Positions 58,437 to 64,000 of a DNA stretch of 64,000 nucleotides are shown one piece after another. The DNA is from Vulcanimicrobium winogradskyi (lineage in GTDB: Bacteria > Vulcanimicrobiota > Vulcanimicrobiia > Vulcanimicrobiales > Vulcanimicrobiaceae). Position numbers and translations under genes: made by a program. Position 1 is the stretch's first letter; every line of letters starts with the position of its first letter. The notes under the pieces are model-generated. The model saw only the letters and a program-made list of their open reading frames with translations, was not told where the DNA came from and made no database searches. The stretch is taken from assembly GCA_003134965.1 (NCBI GenBank), contig PLDA01000002.1, forward strand, positions 1,426,001 to 1,490,000. The letters run 5' to 3'.

Positions 58437-59096
58437 TCAGAAGAAGGTCACGTTGCCGGTCGTCATGCTGTAATAGGCGCTCACGACGTGCAGAGCGCTG
58501 ATCTGCGGCTGGCCCTTGAGCGTCCGCGCGACGTGCGCCGCGTTCGCCTTCACCGCCGCCTCGAGGTTCATATCGCGGTGCACCCCCCGGCTGACGGCCG
58601 CGACGACGGAGTAGATGCTGGGCGGCGGGGTCGGCGCGCCGTTGAGCCAGTCGAGCGTCGCCCCGACCGCGCCGCAGTTCTCGTGTCCGAGGACGACCAG
58701 CAGCGGCGGGTGGTAGTGCAGCACCGCGTACTGGAGCGAGCCGATCACGATCGCGTCGGCGACGTTTCCGGCGGTGCGGCAGACGAAGAGATCGCCCAGG
58801 CCGCGGTCGAAGACGACGTCCGGCGGGACGCGCGAATCAGCGCAGGTCAGCACGAGCGCGAACGGGCACTGGCCGGGCACGGTATCCACACGGCGCTCGA
58901 CGGTCTGATTGGGGTGCGCCGCCGTCTCCGAGACGAAGCGCTGGTTCCCGTAGACGAGCCGCTGCTTCGCCTCGGGCCAGGTCTGCGCCGGACAGGTCGC
59001 GTGCTCGTCCAGGCGCGCCGGGGAGGCCGCGCCGGCCGGTGCGGCGAGCAGCAGCGCCGAGGCCCCGGTGAGGAACGTGGATCGCGAATGGTGCAT
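58437..59096 (-). CDS. Exported beta-class carbonic anhydrase
   Basis: A 219-residue zinc enzyme that interconverts CO2 and bicarbonate. Zinc ligands and the dyad are seen in LTCADSRVPPDVVFDRGLGDLFVCRTAGN and VVLGHENCGAV (Cys, Asp-Arg, His-x-x-Cys). A signal peptide-like N-terminus (SRSTFLTGASALLLAAPAGAA) suggests export to the periplasm, unusual among beta-class enzymes. The SRSTFL start recalls a Tat signal but lacks the second Arg. It is divergent from the M20 peptidase gene (10 nt apart). Its 3' end lies only 14 nt upstream of the aro promoter. Confidence 0.92.
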   Translation of the reverse strand: MHHSRSTFLTGASALLLAAPAGAASPARLDEHATCPAQTWPEAKQRLVYGNQRFVSETAAHPNQTVERRVDTVPGQCPFALVLTCADSRVPPDVVFDRGLGDLFVCRTAGNVADAIVIGSLQYAVLHYHPPLLVVLGHENCGAVGATLDWLNGAPTPPPSIYSVVAAVSRGVHRDMNLEAAVKANAAHVARTLKGQPQISALHVVSAYYSMTTGNVTFF

Positions 59097-59106
59097 GGTC
59101 ACCCCT

Positions 59107-60312
59107 ATGACTGCCATAGGTTCCGAGGATGACAAGCATCCCCTCGCCGTTTCCACGGAACTGTTCGCCGAGACGGTCGCGATACGGCGCGATCTCCACG
59201 CGCATCCGGAGCTCGCGTTCGCGGAGCACCGTACCGCGGGGATCGTGGCCGAGCGCCTGCGCGCACTCGGGATCGAGACGCACGCCGGGATCGGCGGCAC
59301 CGGCGTCGTCGGGCTGCTGAGCGGCGCGCACCCGGGGCCGACGATCATGCTGCGCGCCGACATGGACGCGCTGCCGATGCCCGAGGAGAACGACGTCGCG
59401 TACGTGTCACAGACCCCGGGCGTCACCCACGCCTGCGGTCACGACGCGCACGTCGCGATGCTGCTCGGTGCCGCGCAGCTGCTCTGCGCGAGCGCGAGCG
59501 AGATCCACGGCCGCGTCGCCTTCGTGTTCCAACCGGCGGAAGAGGGCGGTGGCGGCGCGCTCGCGATGCTCGAGGACAGGCTGATCGAGCGCTTCGCGAT
59601 CGAGCGCGCCTACGGACTGCACATCGGAACCGTCCTGCCGAGCGGCGTGTTCGGGCTGCGTCCCGGCCCGCTGATGGCATCGGTCGACTCGTTCGACCTC
59701 GTCGTCGAAGGGGTGGGCGGACACGGCGCGATGCCGCAGTTCTCGGTCGATCCCGTGGTCGTCGCGGCCGATGTCGTCGGCAGCCTGCAGCGCGTCGTGA
59801 GCCGCGAGATCGATCCGATCGAACCGGCGGTCGTGACGATCGGCGCGATCAACGGCGGCACGACCTACAACGTGATCCCGCCGCGGGTCGCGCTCAAGGG
59901 GACGGTCCGCTCGCTGAGCGACGCCACGCGCAGTTCGATGGAAGGCCGTATCCGCCGCATCGCCGAGCACACTTGCGCCGCCGCGAACGCGACGTGCCGG
60001 CTGGATTGGCATCCGTCGTATCCCGTCACGTCGAACGATCCCGTCGAGACGGCGTTCGTGCGCGCGACGCTCGCCGCCGAGTTCGGCGACGCACGCGTCC
60101 TCGAGATCCCGCCGATCATGGGCAGTGAAGATTTCTCGTACTACGCGCAGCGAGTCCCGGCGTGCTTCTGGTTCCTCGGCGCAGCCGATGCGACGCATCG
60201 CTTCCCAAACCACCATCCGGCCTTCGACATCGACGAGCAGGCGATGGTCGCCGGGATCGCCGCGCACACCGCCGTAGCGCTGGCCGCTACCGCGCCTGCG
60301 ACTCGTCGATGA
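59107..60312 (+). CDS. M20-family amidohydrolase (hippurate/IAA-amino acid hydrolase-like)
   Basis: A 401-residue metallopeptidase that would cleave N-acyl amino acids. RRDLHAHPELAFAEHRTA opens the protein, IMLRADMDALPMPEEN is the first metal site, and GVTHACGHDAHVAMLLGAA holds Cys/His metal ligands. FVFQPAEEGGGGALAML contains the catalytic Glu-Glu, HGAMPQ lies in the dimerisation domain, and MGSEDFSYYAQRVPACFWFLG ends the fold. The ATG at 59107 was preferred over an earlier start at 59068 that would overlap the carbonic anhydrase start. N-acyl substrates cannot be named. Confidence 0.92.
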   Translation: MTAIGSEDDKHPLAVSTELFAETVAIRRDLHAHPELAFAEHRTAGIVAERLRALGIETHAGIGGTGVVGLLSGAHPGPTIMLRADMDALPMPEENDVAYVSQTPGVTHACGHDAHVAMLLGAAQLLCASASEIHGRVAFVFQPAEEGGGGALAMLEDRLIERFAIERAYGLHIGTVLPSGVFGLRPGPLMASVDSFDLVVEGVGGHGAMPQFSVDPVVVAADVVGSLQRVVSREIDPIEPAVVTIGAINGGTTYNVIPPRVALKGTVRSLSDATRSSMEGRIRRIAEHTCAAANATCRLDWHPSYPVTSNDPVETAFVRATLAAEFGDARVLEIPPIMGSEDFSYYAQRVPACFWFLGAADATHRFPNHHPAFDIDEQAMVAGIAAHTAVALAATAPATRR

Positions 60313-60985
60313 TCAGAATCGCGCGGCGATCGGTGGACTGCATCCGCTCGAGCGTCGCGACGATCGCCCCGACGGGACTCTTCGTGTCGAGCATCTCGGT
60401 CACGCTGTAGCCGAGCTGTTTCTTCGCCTGGTCGTCGATCGGCCCGCGCATGACGCCGGGCATCTTCGAATAGCTGTCGATCAGTGCGAACGCCGGTCCG
60501 AGCGCTTCGCGGATCTTCTTCGGGTCCGCTGCGACGACGAACACAGAGCGGGCGCCGCCTGCGGTCTCGAACTGCGCCCCGACAGCTTGGTTCGGGGTCG
60601 TTCCGAGGCTCCCCGACGACGTGCTGCTGCCTTTGTCGGTGACCTTGTGGAAGCCGGCCGGGGGCGCGTTCTTCAGACCGTTCACCCAGGCGCGCAACTG
60701 CGCCATCGAGGCACCGGTCTCGGCGATCACCTCGTGGCCCCGAAAATTCTTCGGCAGGTCGGCCTTCGGATCGCTGGCCTTGATCGCGGCGAACATCTGA
60801 GCGGAGTTCACCGGCACGACCGTCGCGAGCTTGCTGCCCGGATAGAGCGGGAAGGTGCTCGGGTTCGCCAGCGAGCGGTGTTCGACCGACGAGGTCGTCT
60901 GCTGCGATGCGCCGTGACCGCACCCGCAGACGAACGCCGCGACCAGAGCCGCGGCGAGGGCCGTCTGCGCGTGCGTGCGCGTCAT
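60287..60985 (-). CDS. Putative lipoprotein of unknown function
   Basis: A 232-residue exported protein. The signal peptide MTRTHAQTALAAALVAAFVCGCGHG carries two Cys near residues 20-22; VAAFVC or the FVCGC segment serves as a lipobox. The mature part has FPLYPGSKLATVVPVNSAQMFAAIKASDP and a Ser/Thr-rich stretch GSSTSSGSLGTT, then a structured end with VTEMLDTKSPVGAIVATLERMQSTDRRAILIIDESQAR. No family recognised. It overlaps the convergent M20 gene by 26 nt. It lies just beyond the stop of rplT. Confidence 0.65.
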   Translation of the reverse strand: MTRTHAQTALAAALVAAFVCGCGHGASQQTTSSVEHRSLANPSTFPLYPGSKLATVVPVNSAQMFAAIKASDPKADLPKNFRGHEVIAETGASMAQLRAWVNGLKNAPPAGFHKVTDKGSSTSSGSLGTTPNQAVGAQFETAGGARSVFVVAADPKKIREALGPAFALIDSYSKMPGVMRGPIDDQAKKQLGYSVTEMLDTKSPVGAIVATLERMQSTDRRAILIIDESQAR

Positions 60986-60989
60986 GCGG

Positions 60990-61364
60990 CTAGGCCGCGT
61001 TCGAACCAGCGCCGACGGCGTCTTTCGCCAGCGTCGTGAGGCGGGCGAATGCGGCGGCGTCGTGGACGGCGAGGTCCGCGAGCGCTTTGCGGTTCAGCGC
61101 GACGCCGGACTTCTTGAGGCCGGCCATGAGCTTCGAGTAGCTGAGGCCTTCACGCCGGGCCGCCGCATTGATGCGGGCGATCCAGAGCGAACGGAAGTCG
61201 CGCTTGCGGACGCGGCGGTCGCGGAACGCGTACGCCAGCGAATGCAGCAGCGCTTCGTTCGCGACACGGTAGTTGCGCCGGCGAGCGGCGCGGAAGCCCT
61301 TGACGAGCTTCATCACCTTGCGGCGGTTTTTGATCTTGTTGAGACCGCGCTTGATGCGAGCCAT
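60990..61364 (-). CDS. rplT: 50S ribosomal protein L20
   Basis: A 124-residue rRNA-binding ribosomal protein with MARIKRGLNKIKNRRKVMKLVKGFRAARRRNYRVANEALLHSLAYAFRDRRVRKRDFRSLWIARINAAARR, the canonical L20 sequence. It is the last gene of the infC-rpmI-rplT operon, 12 nt after rpmI. L20 often represses this operon by binding its leader. Confidence 0.97.
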   Translation of the reverse strand: MARIKRGLNKIKNRRKVMKLVKGFRAARRRNYRVANEALLHSLAYAFRDRRVRKRDFRSLWIARINAAARREGLSYSKLMAGLKKSGVALNRKALADLAVHDAAAFARLTTLAKDAVGAGSNAA

Positions 61365-61376
61365 GTGTCAGTCTCC

Positions 61377-61583
61377 TTAGAGCAAGTATGGGATCTGCGG
61401 CGCAAAGCGCTTCAGATCACCCTTGAACGTCGGCTGATCGCGGCGGAAATTCCGCTTGCGCTTGCGCGACTTCTTGCTGAGGATGTGACCGCAGCCGGAG
61501 AACTGGTGTCGGTGCAACACCTTGCCGTTGGCGGTCACTTTGACGCGCTTCGCTGTGCTGCGATGCGTTCTGATTTTAGGCAC
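61377..61583 (-). CDS. rpmI: 50S ribosomal protein L35
   Basis: A 68-residue protein starting at GTG 61583 (VPKIRTHRSTAKRVKVTANGKVLHRHQFSGCGHILSKKSRKRKRNF). The K-x-R-T-x-x-x-x-A-K-R-x-K-x-T start and K-x-R-x-x-R end are typical. A Cys residue pair GCGH is unusual. Its start overlaps the infC stop by 8 nt, so the two are translationally coupled. Confidence 0.95.
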   Translation of the reverse strand: MPKIRTHRSTAKRVKVTANGKVLHRHQFSGCGHILSKKSRKRKRNFRRDQPTFKGDLKRFAPQIPYLL

Positions 61584-62235
61584 TGGCTCCCCCGATGGTC
61601 TCGACCGCGTCCGTTCCGCCCTGTTCTTCCGTTTCGGTCTCGTGATCATCGTGATGATCGACGGTCTCGATTTCGTGGTGCGCCGTGTCCGTCTTGAGGT
61701 GAACGAACTTGGGCGGACCGAGCGGGGTGGCGCGCGGTGCGAGGATGAGAAACATGTTCTTGCCTTCGAGCTTCGCTTCGCGTTCGAGCGTCGCGACATT
61801 TTCGAGGTCTTTCGCGACCCGGTCCAGCAGCCGTTTCCCGAACGCGGTGTACGTGATCTCGCGTCCGCGAAACATGATCGTGACCTTGACCTTGCCTCCG
61901 TCGAGGAGAAGACGTTCGGCCATCTTCGCCTTGACTTCGTAATCGTGGACGTCGATCTTGGGACGCAGCTTGACCTCGCGCAACTCCCAGTTGCGCTGCT
62001 TCTTCCGCGCCTCTTTGTCTTTTTTCGACTGCTCGTACTTGAGCCGCCCGTAATCGCCGATGCGGCAGACCGGAGGGATCGCCGTCGGGGAGACCTCGAT
62101 GAGGTCGAGCCCCTTGGTCCGGGCCATGTTGAGGGCTTCCTCGGTCGTTATGACGCCCAGCTGTTGGCCTGCGTCGTCGATGACGCGGACTTGGCGGATT
62201 CTGATCTGCTCGTTGACGCGAAGCGGTCTTGCTAT
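61576..62235 (-). CDS. infC: Translation initiation factor IF-3 with probable AUA start codon
   Basis: A 219-residue IF-3. The N-domain begins RVNEQIRIRQVRVIDDAGQQLGVITTEEALNMARTKGLDLIEVSPTAIPPVCRIGDYGRLKYEQSKKDKEARKKQ. The C-domain has KVKVTIMFRGREITYTAFGKRLLDRVAKDLENV. The last 30 residues are acidic (HHDDHETETEEQGG), a tail not common in E. coli IF-3. No ATG, GTG or TTG sits at the expected position. Instead TCTGGAGAGCAAGTC is followed by ATA (62233-62235), with ideal Shine-Dalgarno spacing. IF-3 discriminates against non-canonical starts, and infC in many bacteria uses AUU, AUC or AUA for autoregulation. Confidence 0.9.
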   Translation of the reverse strand: MARPLRVNEQIRIRQVRVIDDAGQQLGVITTEEALNMARTKGLDLIEVSPTAIPPVCRIGDYGRLKYEQSKKDKEARKKQRNWELREVKLRPKIDVHDYEVKAKMAERLLLDGGKVKVTIMFRGREITYTAFGKRLLDRVAKDLENVATLEREAKLEGKNMFLILAPRATPLGPPKFVHLKTDTAHHEIETVDHHDDHETETEEQGGTDAVETIGGASA

Positions 62236-62384
62236 GACTTGCTCTCCAGAAAGAACGTTAAAAAAGCGAAGACGCCGAAGCGGTCCCCGCTGTTCGAGAA
62301 GAACCGGATCGCCCGCAGGCATCCGGTGAGGGTTGAGGACTCAGCCTGAGCTGAATCCGACCCTGCTTCGGCCCGCGGAGCGTA
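62236..62384 (-). promoter_or_regulatory. infC leader with candidate attenuator
   Basis: The transcript, starting near 62372, has about 137 nt before infC. It contains a hairpin (AGCGG with CCGCT, plus flanking CGA/TCG) around 62287-62306, followed by a T6 run at 62259-62264 just before the infC ribosome-binding site. Such leaders often bind L20 or terminate in a regulated way. Not computed. Confidence 0.35.
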
Positions 62385-62408
62385 CCACGCCGCCTTGGCA
62401 CCAGTCAA
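62379..62408 (-). promoter_or_regulatory. Promoter of infC-rpmI-rplT
   Basis: On the minus strand TTGACT (62403-62408), an 18-nt spacer and TACGCT (62379-62384). Matches are 5/6 and 4/6 to the sigma-70 consensus, upstream of the leader. Confidence 0.5.
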
Positions 62409-62553
62409 GAAAGCGTGCCTTACTCCTTCCGTAAGCAGCCGAGGTAAGCAGGCGGTACGCTCGGCCGCATATCAGGGCGCCGGGGTCAGGGAAAGCCGGG
62501 GAGCCGGACCGGTGGGGGCTCGGGCTCCCGGGTCGAAGCAAGCGGCTGTGCGC

Positions 62554-63249
62554 GTGAAAAGGATCGCCGCGATCGTGACCCTTGCGGCATCGATCGCTTG
62601 GTGCGTGCTTCCGGCGGAATCCGCGCACCAAGCCGTCGTCCGGGTAGACGGCCTGGGTTTTCCCGTCTTTCCACATGCCACCAGCTATGCGGTCTTCGGA
62701 ATGGGAATTGCGTACGTCGCCGTCGGCGACATCGAGCAGATCGTCGGCTGGTACCGCGAGCACAGCGGCCGGGAATGGGCAGCGGCTCCGATTCAAGCGA
62801 GCGGAAAAGAGCGAGCGGCGGAACTCAGCTTCGACGACGCGACCGGGACGCATCGCATGCGGATAATACAGCCGGCCGGTAAGAACGCGCTGATTCAAGA
62901 GAACCTCGAACTCTCGTCCGCGGCATCGGAGAAGGCCCAGGAAGGCGGCCGCGCTTTGCGCGGACCGGCAGACCCGCTCGGCGTGACGCTGTATCCCCGC
63001 CGCCTAAAGGGTCAGTCCGTCGCGCTCGTCGACGGCGGGCGCGGTTTCGTCTCGTACGCCACCTCGGACGGTTTCCAAGCCGTCCGCACGTGGTTCAACG
63101 CTCGGCTGCCCAATCGTTTTGCCGCTTCGTACCACGTCAGCGCGGAGGCCGGCTCCATGCAGACCTTCCACGGCGGTGACACGACGGTCACGATCGCGCG
63201 AAGACTTCGCGACGGCATGACGATTGTGGGGGTCGAGACCGCGAAGTAG
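62554..63249 (+). CDS. Exported hypothetical protein
   Basis: About 231 residues from GTG 62554 (62548 is an alternative). The N-terminus RIAAIVTLAASIAWCVLPAESAH is a signal peptide. The mature region has repeated beta-like segments, VVRVDGLGFPVFPHATSYAVFGMGIAYVAVGDIEQIVGWYREH and later ALVDGGRGFVSYATSDGFQAVRTWFNARLP, perhaps two copies of one small domain that accompany ligand-binding lipoproteins (the segment VGDIEQIVGWYRE resembles the recurring xxxxxVxxWYxxxL pattern of such secreted proteins). No enzyme motif seen. The open frame upstream to 62395 is likely spurious. Confidence 0.55.
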   Translation: MKRIAAIVTLAASIAWCVLPAESAHQAVVRVDGLGFPVFPHATSYAVFGMGIAYVAVGDIEQIVGWYREHSGREWAAAPIQASGKERAAELSFDDATGTHRMRIIQPAGKNALIQENLELSSAASEKAQEGGRALRGPADPLGVTLYPRRLKGQSVALVDGGRGFVSYATSDGFQAVRTWFNARLPNRFAASYHVSAEAGSMQTFHGGDTTVTIARRLRDGMTIVGVETAK

Positions 63250-63266
63250 ACCCCGGCTCGGGCGTT

Positions 63267-64000
63267 TTAGCGTCGATTGGCTCGATTCGGTTTCTGCGGA
63301 AACTCCGGGCGGGCGGGTGCGCTCGCGAGCGCTTCGTCGACGAGGCGCAGTGCTTCGGCGAGCTGCGGGTCGTCGCCGCGCAGCGTGTCCTGCGGCGCGA
63401 CGTCGACTTCATGCGTCGGATCGGTGCCGTAGTTCTCGACGCCCCAGCCCGCGTCGGTGAACCAGAACGAGAACTCCGGCTGGGTGGTCTCGGTGCCGTC
63501 GACCAGCCGGTGGCGCGGGTTGATTCCGATGACGCCGCCCCACGTGCGCATCCCGACCAGCGGCCCGAGTCCGTACAACTTGAAGCAATGGCTGAAGATG
63601 TCGCCGTCGCTCCCTGCGAATTGGTTCGTCACGGCCACGATCGGCCCGGGGACGGACTCTTCGGGGTACGGGAACGGCGGCGTCCAGCGCGAGACGTCGT
63701 AGCCGACGCGCTTGCGGGCCAGCTTCTCGAGTAACAGCGCGGAGACGTGTCCGCCGCGGTTGTAGCGGACGTCGACGATCAGCGCGTCGCGGTCGAACTC
63801 GGTCAGATAGCCGCGGTGGAACTCGGCGAACCCCCACGGTCCCATGTCGGGGATGTGGACGTAGCCGACGCGGCCGCCGGTGCGGTCGTGCACCAGCGAG
63901 CGGTTCGCCTCCACCCATGCGCGGTAGCGCAGCATGCGTTCGTCGCGCAGCGTGCGTACCAGCACGCGGCGCGGCGTGCTGCCGGCGCCCCGCACGACGG
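63267..64000 (-). CDS. Tricorn-like S41 serine protease, C-terminal part (partial)
   Basis: The 3' end of a protease that runs off the window edge; the visible 242+ residues are the C-terminal catalytic domain. GRVGYVHIPDMGPWGFAEFHRGYLTEFDRDALIVDVRYNRGGHVSALLLEKL matches the S41 core. NQFAGSDGDIFSHCFKLYGLGPLVGMRTWGGVIGI contains the catalytic Ser (G-S-D-G-D-I-F), matching tricorn Ser965, with GINPRHRLVDGTETTQPEF downstream. The C-terminus is Ala/Pro-rich. Tricorn-core proteases degrade peptides in the cytosol. The N-terminal propeller and PDZ domains would lie beyond 64000. Confidence 0.9.
   Translation of the reverse strand, partial: VVRGAGSTPRRVLVRTLRDERMLRYRAWVEANRSLVHDRTGGRVGYVHIPDMGPWGFAEFHRGYLTEFDRDALIVDVRYNRGGHVSALLLEKLARKRVGYDVSRWTPPFPYPEESVPGPIVAVTNQFAGSDGDIFSHCFKLYGLGPLVGMRTWGGVIGINPRHRLVDGTETTQPEFSFWFTDAGWGVENYGTDPTHEVDVAPQDTLRGDDPQLAEALRLVDEALASAPARPEFPQKPNRANRR

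Overview
This is a high-G+C bacterial chromosome segment. Coding density is high, GTG starts are frequent, and many genes overlap by 4 nt or a few more. A 442-residue beta-barrel-like protein with a signal peptide points to an outer membrane, so a diderm. Taxonomy cannot be fixed from the sequence. A high-G+C lineage such as Eremiobacterota/Vulcanimicrobiota would fit the mix of genes and the many CATCCTGAGC-TGTCGAAGG repeats, but that is inference.

Layout. 1-2670 is a visibly lower-G+C accessory piece: an AAA-family ATPase broken by a frameshift in a run of seven T, plus a partner with PLD/MIT_C-like motifs, possibly a defence pair. It abuts a 3' fragment of groEL. 3.0-10.2 kb holds housekeeping and accessory genes (mgsA, tag, SDR, DUF4239, a BTAD/MalT-like regulator). 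10.4-13.4 kb is an hsp20-lon operon with a CIRCE-like operator. 13.4-19.2 kb has an M91-like metallopeptidase, a DMT exporter, an amine oxidase and selD. The selD gene reads through an in-frame UGA at its catalytic position and is divergent from a class V aminotransferase. 19.4-24.0 kb is a complete branched-chain-type ABC transporter (H-M-K-G-F) ending in an 18-bp terminator, followed by the outer-membrane protein.

25.7-43.6 kb is a catabolic region: fadJ-like and thiolase genes; a cluster of CoA ligase, SDR, crotonase, divergent MarR and amidohydrolase that matches the hydroxycinnamate-catabolic (couLNM-R-O) arrangement; a second ABC importer with a LivM-LivG fusion; an SDR; two acyl-CoA dehydrogenases; and a TetR regulator. 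43.6-47.9 kb holds cvpA and pheST behind a promoter, a small YqzL-like ORF and three hairpins. 47.9-52.9 kb holds mixed small genes. 52.9-58.4 kb is an aromatic amino acid operon reading leftwards, aroA-aroE-aroC-aroKB-aroQ, with an aldo/keto reductase last.

Upstream of aroA is what looks like a complete ribosome-mediated attenuator: a consensus promoter, a 25-residue leader peptide with eight aromatic residues (Phe-Trp-Tyr cluster), a terminator hairpin with U5, and a leader segment complementary to the terminator apex. This is the most interesting signal in the window. The right end carries a secreted beta-carbonic anhydrase, an M20 peptidase, infC-rpmI-rplT (infC apparently starting at AUA) and the C-terminal part of a tricorn-like S41 protease running off the edge.

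A 20-25 bp repeat occurs about a dozen times. Several copies sit in frame inside conserved genes (fadJ, livH, acyl-CoA dehydrogenase, pheT, aroA, aroE), read in different frames and orientations.
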